Below are positions 16,462 through 23,059 of a DNA stretch of 49,307 bases, piece by piece. The DNA lies in NCBI GenBank assembly GCA_003142375.1, contig PLME01000010.1, forward strand, positions 56,857 to 106,163, in the 5' to 3' direction. The position numbers and the translations under genes were made by a program. The DNA comes from Dehalococcoidia bacterium. GTDB lineage: Bacteria > Chloroflexota > Dehalococcoidia > GIF9 > UBA5629. A model generated the notes under the pieces. That model saw only the letters and a list, made by a program, of their open reading frames with translations. It did not search any database and was not told where the DNA came from. Each line of letters begins with the position of its first letter. Position 1 is the first letter of the stretch.

Positions 16462-18381
16462 TTAAGGCTCCTTCGAAGGCGTTTCCGGCCTGGTCCGCCG
16501 GTTTTCCGGGACCAGACTGACCGGTGATAATCTTATCACAGCATTATACTCCACGGGGCAGACCAGCTCACAACTGCCGCACTTGGTGCATTTGGACTGG
16601 TCGACGACCTTCATGCCTTTCTCATCGCTGAAGACCGCCTCCGCAGGGCAGGCCAGCACGCAGTGATCGCAGCCCCTTTCGCATTTTTCGGGCAATATGT
16701 AATAAGCGGTCAGCTCCTTGCAGACGCGTGCCGGGCAGCGTTTCTCCAGAACATGGGCTTTATACTCCTCTTTGTAGTAGCGCAGCGTGGTCAGCACAGG
16801 GTTGGGCGCCATCTTGCCCAGCCCGCAGAGCGAGCCGGCTCCGACATCGCTGGCAATCTCTTCGAGCATTTTGAGCCCTTTGAGAGTACCCATGCCTTTG
16901 GTTATATCCTGCAGTATATCCAGCATATGGAAGGTGCCGATACGGCAGGGAGTGCACTTGCCGCAGGACTCCTGCTGGCTGAAATCGGTGAAGAACTTGG
17001 CTGTATCCACCATGCAGTTGTCCTCGTCCATCACGATGATGCCGCCCGAGCCCATGATAGCGCCGGCCTCCTTCAGCGAGTCGAAGTCCACAGGCGTATC
17101 CAGCAGTGCCTCCGGAAGACAGCCGCCTGAGGGACCGCCGATCTGAATGCCCTTGAATTGCTTGTTCCGCCGGGTGCCGCCGCCGATATCGTAAACCAGC
17201 GTGCGCAGGGTGGTGCCCATCGGTACCTCGGCCAGCCCGGTATTGGTCAGCTTGCCGGCCAGGGCGAACAGGGCGGTGCCCGGGCTCTTCTTCGTCCCGG
17301 TCCCCTTAAACCATTGGCCCCCGTTATTGACTATCAAGGGAATATAAGCCAGCGTCTTTACGTTGTTAACCAGCGTGGGCCTTTGCCATAAACCGGCCTC
17401 CGCCGGATAGGGCGGGCGGTGTTCCGGCCAGGAGCGTTTCCCCTCCATGGCCGCAGTCATTGCCGTCTCCTCACCCGATACAAAGGCCCCTGCGCCTTTG
17501 ACTATCTCGATATCGAAATTGAAATCAGAGCCCAGTATTTTTTGGCCCAGTAAGCCCTTATTCCCAGCTTGTGTCAGCGCAGTTTGAAGCCTGGATATGG
17601 CCAGGGGATACTCCTCCCGGATGTAGACAAAGCCCTTTTGCGATCCGACTGCGCAGCCTGCAATAGCCATGCCTTCGATCACGGCATGGGGGTCGCTTTC
17701 CAGCAGCACCCGGTCCATAAAAGCGCCCGGGTCGCCTTCGTCTGCATTGCAGACGACATATTTAACATCGCTTTTTGCCTTGTAACATGATCGCCACTTG
17801 GCTGCTGTGGGGAATCCCGCTCCGCCGCGCCCGCGCAGGCCCGACCTTTCCACTTCCTCTATCAATGCTCCGGGCGCCATAGTCAGGGCCTTAGCCAGGG
17901 CTTTATAGCCTTCACAGGCCAGATAATGGTCGATCTCGAGGGGAGAGGTGTAGCCGCTGTTGCGCAGCAGCAGCCTCTTTTCATGAACAAAGCGCTCCAG
18001 TTCCGGAATGAAGGCGGGTTCGTGTCCGCCACCCGTCACAGTGCCCAGGGCCAGCTCCAGGCATGGATCGTCGCCCACTACATAGCCCTGTACCAGCCGG
18101 GGCACCATCTGAGGAGTTACCTGATGGTAGCATATGGTGAAGTCATACGGCTTAATGATGGTCACCAGAGGTTCGTGGGAGCAGAGGCCCATGCAGCCCA
18201 CCTCGGAGATGGCGGCCGTCGCACCCAGGCCCTCTATTTCGCGTCTGAAAGCCCCAAGAACGTCCATTGACCCGGCGGCGCGGCCGCAGGTAGCGGTGCC
18301 TATTAAAATATGGATAACCCGGCCTTTATAAAGAGCTTCCCAGTTCGAAACCGCCTGCCGGGATATCTGCTCAAAGCTCAT
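16462..18381 (-). CDS. NuoF/HydB-like NADH-binding flavoprotein with ferredoxin domain
   Basis: A 639-residue subunit of the NuoF/HoxF/HydB family. An N-terminal thioredoxin-like segment (TCGRAAGS and GCMGLC) is followed by the NADH/FMN domain with GRGGAGFPTAAKW and then NADEGDPGAFMDR. The [4Fe-4S] site SCGKCTPCRIG comes next, and two ferredoxin motifs close the protein (CERGCDHCVLACP and CTKCGSCELVCP). The N-terminal 2Fe-2S site shows three cysteines rather than four, so that cluster may be altered. Such subunits accept electrons from or donate them to NAD(P)H in hydrogenases and electron-bifurcating complexes. Its start overlaps the nuoE-like stop by four bases. No hydrogenase large subunit is in the window, so the partner is unknown; an acs-linked ferredoxin:NAD step is an inference. 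Confidence 0.9.
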   Translation of the reverse strand: MSFEQISRQAVSNWEALYKGRVIHILIGTATCGRAAGSMDVLGAFRREIEGLGATAAISEVGCMGLCSHEPLVTIIKPYDFTICYHQVTPQMVPRLVQGYVVGDDPCLELALGTVTGGGHEPAFIPELERFVHEKRLLLRNSGYTSPLEIDHYLACEGYKALAKALTMAPGALIEEVERSGLRGRGGAGFPTAAKWRSCYKAKSDVKYVVCNADEGDPGAFMDRVLLESDPHAVIEGMAIAGCAVGSQKGFVYIREEYPLAISRLQTALTQAGNKGLLGQKILGSDFNFDIEIVKGAGAFVSGEETAMTAAMEGKRSWPEHRPPYPAEAGLWQRPTLVNNVKTLAYIPLIVNNGGQWFKGTGTKKSPGTALFALAGKLTNTGLAEVPMGTTLRTLVYDIGGGTRRNKQFKGIQIGGPSGGCLPEALLDTPVDFDSLKEAGAIMGSGGIIVMDEDNCMVDTAKFFTDFSQQESCGKCTPCRIGTFHMLDILQDITKGMGTLKGLKMLEEIASDVGAGSLCGLGKMAPNPVLTTLRYYKEEYKAHVLEKRCPARVCKELTAYYILPEKCERGCDHCVLACPAEAVFSDEKGMKVVDQSKCTKCGSCELVCPVEYNAVIRLSPVSLVPENRRTRPETPSKEP

Positions 18382-18881
18382 GGGCGGTTTTCAGTCCCCG
18401 GTGCGTCTGGAGCAGCCGCCTTAATGTTTACAAATGCCTCCTCAACCCCGGGAGGCGTCATCCTGGGATGGACTTCCCCGCCGATGGTCAGCACCGGGGC
18501 CAGGGCGCAGCAGCCGATGCAGGCCACTCTCTCCAGGCTGAATTCCCTGTCTTCGGTGGTTCCACCGATCTCAATCGCCAGCTCTCGCGCTGTAGCCTCC
18601 AGCACGAGCTGGCCTCCCGCCAGGTGACAGGCTGTGCCAAGGCAGACCTTGACCGGCTTCCTGCCGGGCGGTGTGAAGCGGAACTGATTATAGAAGGTCG
18701 CCACTCCCCACACGGAGCTGCCGGGCATATCCAGGAATTTGGAGACATCCAGCATGGCCTGCCCGGACAGGTAACCCTGCTCCGCCTGTATATCCTGCAG
18801 GATGTCGATCAGGTGCCGGCGCTCCCGGCGTTCCGGCCGCAGGATATTTGATAGATCGTTATTTCTCGAATCGTTTTGCAT
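18378..18881 (-). CDS. NuoE-like [2Fe-2S] subunit
   Basis: A 167-residue NuoE/HydC-type protein. Cys motifs CLGTACHLAGG and ACIGCCALAPV form the thioredoxin-like [2Fe-2S] site (CX4C and CX3C). It passes electrons between the NuoF flavin and other clusters. The ATG at 18881 is preferred over an upstream TTG because AAGGG lies just before it. The stop overlaps the nuoF-like start (ATGA), showing tight coupling. It is the first gene of the nuoE-nuoF-cooC-DUF3786-CoA-transferase operon. Confidence 0.88.
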   Translation of the reverse strand: MQNDSRNNDLSNILRPERRERRHLIDILQDIQAEQGYLSGQAMLDVSKFLDMPGSSVWGVATFYNQFRFTPPGRKPVKVCLGTACHLAGGQLVLEATARELAIEIGGTTEDREFSLERVACIGCCALAPVLTIGGEVHPRMTPPGVEEAFVNIKAAAPDAPGTENRP

Positions 18882-18948
18882 ATCGCCCTTGTAAAAGCTG
18901 CCCAAATATATATACTCTGTATTTTAAAAGAAATGCCAAATATATGAA

Positions 18949-19554
18949 ATGCGAAGGAACTTACTGGAGATGAATATAAGATGTACGGCCCTGCTGTTGG
19001 TAATTGCCGGCTTGCTGATAATGTCCGCCTGTCAGCCTCCCCTATCGTCCGCTACACAATCATCGCCTGCAGTTCAGGCCGGAGAACCCGGCATCCAGGC
19101 ATTCTTCCCCCGGCAGGGACAGGACCCGGCTCCAGTCCTGGTAAAGCTATATAACGGCGCCTCAACCAGCCTGGATATTGCTATCTACAGCCTGACGCAT
19201 CCCGATATCGTAAAGGCCATCGGCGATGCCAAACAGCGCGGAGTGCCGGTACGAGTTATAACAGACAGCGAGGCGGCAGGGAGCAACACACAGAAGCATG
19301 CGGTGAACGACCTGCTGACGCTTGGCATCCCCGTGAAGGTCAATCTTCATTCGGGGCTCATGCATTTAAAAATGAGCGTGATCGATGGCAAAACAGCTAC
19401 TATTGGAAGCTATAACTATACCCTGAGCGCCAGTCAGCAGAACGACGAGGTCATGGCAGTGGTGACACAGCCCGCCTTCGTCAAAAGCTGCCAGGACGAA
19501 TTCAACAGGTTATGGGATTCACCCGGATTGACGGACGCCAAAGCATCGTATTGA
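18949..19554 (+). CDS. Phospholipase D-like lipoprotein (putative nuclease)
   Basis: A 201-residue protein with a hydrophobic signal (TALLLVIAGLLIMSAC) and a lipobox-type IMSAC, so it is probably lipid-anchored outside the membrane. The mature part has one PLD/HKD motif, HLKMSVIDGKTATIGSYNYT, with His, Lys and Asp in place, preceded by SLDIAIYSLT. Single-HKD proteins act as dimers, like the nuclease Nuc/EndA. No clear ribosome site; a second ATG seven codons on is possible. It lies in a short plus-strand insertion that splits the minus-strand C1 block. Confidence 0.8.
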   Translation: MRRNLLEMNIRCTALLLVIAGLLIMSACQPPLSSATQSSPAVQAGEPGIQAFFPRQGQDPAPVLVKLYNGASTSLDIAIYSLTHPDIVKAIGDAKQRGVPVRVITDSEAAGSNTQKHAVNDLLTLGIPVKVNLHSGLMHLKMSVIDGKTATIGSYNYTLSASQQNDEVMAVVTQPAFVKSCQDEFNRLWDSPGLTDAKASY

Positions 19555-19623
19555 TGAGTGAATTTTACACGCTAGCGGGTAGTGTATCATTTTGAAAACG
19601 CGCCCAAAAACAGTTGACGTATA

Positions 19624-19632
19624 TGATATAAT
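19624..19632 (+). promoter_or_regulatory. Extended -10 promoter of the zinc-ribbon membrane protein gene
   Basis: TGATATAAT is an extended -10. A TTGACG lies only seven bases before the TATAAT, so it cannot be its -35 box. Transcription would start near 19639, within the loop of the inverted repeat below. Confidence 0.45.
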
Positions 19633-19661
19633 GACTGCATCTTTTGAGGGGAGGCAGTCAT
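19631..19661. promoter_or_regulatory. Inverted repeat over the transcription start (operator candidate)
   Basis: ATGACTGC at 19631-19638 and GCAGTCAT at 19654-19661 form a perfect 8-base inverted repeat with a 15-base spacer. The left arm touches the -10 box, the spacer holds the GAGGGGAG ribosome site, and the right arm contains the ATG start of the next gene. Because the left arm is mostly upstream of the predicted start of transcription, a DNA operator is more likely than an RNA hairpin. Confidence 0.4.
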
Positions 19662-20130
19662 GGAGAAGGTCAAATGCGCTACTTGCGGATATTTGGGGTC
19701 AAGGAATGCCGAGACTTGGCGATTAGAGGAAACTGATGAGAGTATGAGAGAGCGAGGAAAACTCCATGAGTATTTTCGTACAGATCATGTTTATCATCCT
19801 ACGCATGGATATCCCAATTGCTCTCAACATGTTATTGATTTGGTCATTGTGGCTGGGCTCCATTATGAGCCTACGGATAGGGCTATTTGGGAACAGAAAA
19901 TTATTCCAGTAATTCAGCAGGACAGGGAATGTAAAAAGTGGGTAAAGTGGATTCCAGGGCGAACCCCACAGGAGCATAGGCAGATGGAATTTGAAGATAA
20001 AGTAAGGAAAAGTGATAGGAGATGGCACATAGCGGAGCTAGTTATTCTTGTAGCTGGAAATCTTATGGCTGGCGCCCTTGGCGCCCTTCTTGTTTGGTTG
20101 GTGTCTAACCATTCCGCAGTTACGAAATGA
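19660..20130 (+). CDS. Hypothetical membrane-anchored zinc-ribbon-like protein
   Basis: A 156-residue protein not recognised as a known family. It starts with a CATCGYLG knuckle, has a further cysteine in PNCSQH and a charged middle part, and ends with one strong transmembrane segment (IAELVILVAGNLMAGALGA and on), so it is probably a cytoplasmic domain anchored by its C-terminus. The ribosome site GAGGGGAGG is strong. Base composition is more AT-rich than the neighbours. Its last codons overlap the stop end of an IS1-like transposase remnant on the other strand, so its C-terminus may have been shaped by that insertion. Confidence 0.6.
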   Translation: MEKVKCATCGYLGSRNAETWRLEETDESMRERGKLHEYFRTDHVYHPTHGYPNCSQHVIDLVIVAGLHYEPTDRAIWEQKIIPVIQQDRECKKWVKWIPGRTPQEHRQMEFEDKVRKSDRRWHIAELVILVAGNLMAGALGALLVWLVSNHSAVTK

Positions 20131-20350
20131 TTAACCTCACAAGCTCCTCAAAGCTCCAAATATGGTCACTAAGCCCTATTGCCATAGCCGGGGTTTTCGG
20201 ATACGGTGTAGCAAGAGTGCGGTGCGTTCGTACGAAGTTATAGAACATGAAATAAAGCCCCGTAGCATAGACTTGGTTCTCAATCTTCTTTGAGAACCCG
20301 TTGGTCTGCCTGGTAAACCGCCCGCTACCGGTTGCGCAAACGTAATGAGG
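20120..20350 (-). pseudogene. IS1-like transposase C-terminal remnant
   Basis: Read on the minus strand, it encodes RFTRQTNGFSKKIENQ, FMFYNFVRTHRTL, TPAMAIGL and DHIWSFEELVRLI, ending in a TAA at 20120-20122. This is the typical C-terminal end of IS1-type DDE transposases (TNAFSKK, HFMYYNFxRxHKTL, TPAMxAGxxDHVWS). Only about 75 codons are left and the catalytic region is gone. It abuts the stop of acsC and marks the right edge of the small insertion between the two C1 gene strings. This accounts for the gap between the zinc-ribbon gene and acsC. Confidence 0.78.
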
Positions 20351-21718
20351 CTAGTTCTTCCAGCTCTTGACCAGGCCGGGGAGGTAGGAGGGTATTTCAT
20401 TGGCCTCCCGCGGGCCGACGATGATGTCCCAGTCGGGGAGCGCTTCGGTCAATTCGTGACGGATACGGGCTACCTTGCCGGGTATGATCAGCCTCCTATG
20501 ATTGACCTTGCTCTCGATGCTGCACTTCTTAATGAAGGGGGCTATGTTGTCTCCGCTGAACTTGCCTGCCGCCCAGGCCGTCAGGACCCCCAGGCCGCCC
20601 GCCTCCTTGACGCACAGCCAGGAAGGCACCTTGCTGCTCTCTATCTCCGATGAGACGATGAAGTAGGTCAGCGCCCAGTTGGTGGTTATCAACACAGGGG
20701 AGCTGGCATCGGGGTTATTGATGGGGTAGACCTTTTCCTCCATGGACATGGGGATACGCGGGTCGGTGTAAATATTCATCCTCTGCACCAGCAGCGGCAG
20801 CAGGGAATGCTCATCGATATCGGAGAGGACGATGATCCCGGCGTATTTGATGATGAATATTGAAGCCAGCAGTATCTCTCGTTGCCTGTCAGCGGTCATA
20901 AAGCAGGGGAAGGCCACGGTGGGGTATCCCAGCGGCCTGAAGACCTGCTTGAGAGCCGCACGCCTTATGAGGGTCTGGTCCCTGATGGCCGACTGCAAAT
21001 TCCTGGATCCCGGGTCCAGCAAAATATCCTCCAGCCCGGCTTCTTTGAGGCGGTTGGTCAGAGGCACCAGTGATTCCACGCCGGCGGCTTTGACGGCCAC
21101 CGCTGCGGGCCTGGCCTGGACGGCACTAATGATTTTTTCCAGGTTCTGCGCGGTGACCGGGTACAGCAGCGGCTTCCTCTCGGCACATAAATTGTGTGCC
21201 TCGAGCAGGGCGTCGGTATCGTCCGAGATCAGCATCAGGGGGCAATCGGTAACAGGCAACACTTTTTTAACCAGGGCTGCATATGCAGCGCGGTCACCCG
21301 ACGCATGCCGCAGTGCCAGCATATCGGCCTTTAGCACCTTGCCCACCCAGCCAAAATGCAGCTCCTTGAGCTTTTTAATTTTGGCCTCTACTACGTCCGC
21401 CGGCTCGTCGTCGGAGATCAGCACCGCCATGCCCGGCTGGTGAATAAAGGTCTTCTCATGGCGGTAAAGCACCTGCTCATCGCCCACGGTCAGGGCGCTG
21501 ACGCCCGTACCGACTGTAACCGGCTTGATGGGCGGGGAGAGGGCGTCCTCCAGCTCGATCTTAACTTCCGGTGAGATATAAGGGCATTTATCTATGGCAA
21601 TTCCGCCCGAGGCCAGCTTCATGGCAAATGCGAAACAGGTGGGCAGTCCGCACTCTTTACAGTTTTTCTTGCCGCCTTCGGGCAGCTTTTTAACTATATC
21701 TGTACCTTTGATTGCCAA
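20351..21718 (-). CDS. acsC: Corrinoid iron-sulfur protein, large (gamma) subunit
   Basis: A 455-residue CFeSP large subunit (AcsC/CdhE). The N-terminal [4Fe-4S] motif has Cys20, Cys23, Cys28 and Cys45 in the NCKECGLPTC-to-DKCP stretch. A TIM-barrel-like middle follows, then a C-terminal corrinoid domain with TNWALTYFIVSSEIE and GLGVLTAWAAGKFSG. It accepts the methyl group from methyl-tetrahydrofolate through AcsE and passes it to acetyl-CoA synthase. The start is TTG with a GGAGAG site; the gap to acsB is about 12 bases. A transposase remnant sits right after its stop. Confidence 0.92.
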   Translation of the reverse strand: MAIKGTDIVKKLPEGGKKNCKECGLPTCFAFAMKLASGGIAIDKCPYISPEVKIELEDALSPPIKPVTVGTGVSALTVGDEQVLYRHEKTFIHQPGMAVLISDDEPADVVEAKIKKLKELHFGWVGKVLKADMLALRHASGDRAAYAALVKKVLPVTDCPLMLISDDTDALLEAHNLCAERKPLLYPVTAQNLEKIISAVQARPAAVAVKAAGVESLVPLTNRLKEAGLEDILLDPGSRNLQSAIRDQTLIRRAALKQVFRPLGYPTVAFPCFMTADRQREILLASIFIIKYAGIIVLSDIDEHSLLPLLVQRMNIYTDPRIPMSMEEKVYPINNPDASSPVLITTNWALTYFIVSSEIESSKVPSWLCVKEAGGLGVLTAWAAGKFSGDNIAPFIKKCSIESKVNHRRLIIPGKVARIRHELTEALPDWDIIVGPREANEIPSYLPGLVKSWKN

Positions 21719-21730
21719 TCGTCTCTCCTT

Positions 21731-22960
21731 TTAAACAGGCAGTTTGACCTCGCCTTTGACCCAGGGGTGGCCCACGCGATCCAGGAACTCGGCAAGCTCC
21801 TCCACGTTTCTGACGTCATTTTCTGTGGCTATTTTGCCGTATAAATCCATCGGGCAGGCGTCCCGGTAAAGGTCCTTAATGGCCTGCGGCATCCAAACGA
21901 TCCTGTACCATCCGCCATCGGCCTTGAGGAAGCTGGGGGAGCGCAGGTATTCCAGCGCCATGCCCAGGAACCCCTCCACCTGGCGGCCTCCGCTGGTATC
22001 GCCGGCCATCTCGGTGAACGGCACGCCTACGACGGTGTCCCCCTCGAAGTCACGGTTTACGATGCCGAAGGCGTCCACCTCAGGGATATAGAAGCAGATG
22101 GACTGGAAGCAGCCGCAGGATGTATGGGGATAGCCAAAGGCGCTGTGCAAATATACTTTGTCATAGGCGCCCATCGATTTCTCCAGGGCCAGCTTGTCGG
22201 CTCCCTCATATTCTCCCCGGATAGGGTCGATGATGAAGCCCTTCTTGACTCGCTGGATCGGCCCCTCGTTATCGAGTTGATAGGCGGCCTTGCCGTCGAA
22301 CCAGTTGATGGCGCCGCAGTTGGCGATGCGCTCCGGGGTAATACAGCAAATATGGGTGGGCGCAAAACTCTGGCAGAGGGCGCAGCTATAAAACTCGTCC
22401 ACATCGGCCTCGCGCAGGCCGCGTATCTTTTCATCGCGCGAACGGTAGACCTCCATGGCCTTCTGCAGAAGCTGTTCGATCCTGGCGGGGTCGGTAACGA
22501 TGGTGATCTGTATCTTTTCGATGATATCGATCTCGGATGTATAGAGGAAAATCAGTATCTCGCCCAGGGTCTTGAGCGACTTCAGTCCTTTGTTGAAGGA
22601 CTCCTTTTTCAAGCGCATCCAGACGTCCTGCCGCTGGTTCATGTGGTAGAAACCCTCGATATAATTCAAATACAGGTGAAGGCGGCGCTCCAAGACCGGC
22701 TCTATGTCTTTTTCCAGCCGGGCCCCCGCCACATCCACCAGCAGTGCGATGGGGTGGCTGCTGCCTTCAGGGATTTCGGGGATGTCCGGGCCGATCACCT
22801 CGACCTTTTCATGCGTGACCTCTTCGGGCTTCTTAATCGTAACCAGCTCGAATTTGGACTTGACGTTGGGGCCGCCGAACTCGACCAGCATGTCGGCTTT
22901 CCTGATGACCTCGCCCTCATACTGGGGCCCTATGTCAACCGGGAATACTCCGTCAGACAT
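21731..22960 (-). CDS. acsB: Acetyl-CoA synthase, short (CdhC-like) form
   Basis: A 409-residue acetyl-CoA synthase. The A-cluster ligands are all there: Cys193, Cys196, Cys205 and Cys215 for the cubane, and the Cys282-Gly-Cys284 tripeptide for the distal nickel. The spacings (3, 9, 10, then 67 residues) equal those of the Moorella enzyme (Cys506, 509, 518, 528, 595-597). Compared with that about 730-residue enzyme it lacks roughly the first 312 residues, the domain that docks on CO dehydrogenase; archaeal CdhC has the same short form. The enzyme joins CO, a methyl group and CoA, or cleaves acetyl-CoA in reverse. It lies between the cdhA-like gene and acsC in the same operon. Confidence 0.93.
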   Translation of the reverse strand: MSDGVFPVDIGPQYEGEVIRKADMLVEFGGPNVKSKFELVTIKKPEEVTHEKVEVIGPDIPEIPEGSSHPIALLVDVAGARLEKDIEPVLERRLHLYLNYIEGFYHMNQRQDVWMRLKKESFNKGLKSLKTLGEILIFLYTSEIDIIEKIQITIVTDPARIEQLLQKAMEVYRSRDEKIRGLREADVDEFYSCALCQSFAPTHICCITPERIANCGAINWFDGKAAYQLDNEGPIQRVKKGFIIDPIRGEYEGADKLALEKSMGAYDKVYLHSAFGYPHTSCGCFQSICFYIPEVDAFGIVNRDFEGDTVVGVPFTEMAGDTSGGRQVEGFLGMALEYLRSPSFLKADGGWYRIVWMPQAIKDLYRDACPMDLYGKIATENDVRNVEELAEFLDRVGHPWVKGEVKLPV

Positions 22961-23059
22961 TCCGCACCCGCCTTTTAATTAATATTCCTTCCATATCCAT
23001 ATTGACTATATATTATATCCGTAGGGATCGGGGTTATCATAATGCCGATGGCCCGGTTT

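Noticed and set aside
18481-18640. The 2Fe-2S region of the nuoE-like gene as a degenerate site
   Set aside because: On counting, both cysteine pairs (CX4C and CX3C) are present, so the site is normal.
19614-19632. TTGACG plus TATAAT read as a full promoter
   Set aside because: The spacer is only seven bases, far from 16-18; the extended -10 reading is preferred.
22124-22978. A 284-residue open frame opposite acsB
   Set aside because: Antisense to an acetyl-CoA synthase with intact active-site residues; no motif or ribosome site.
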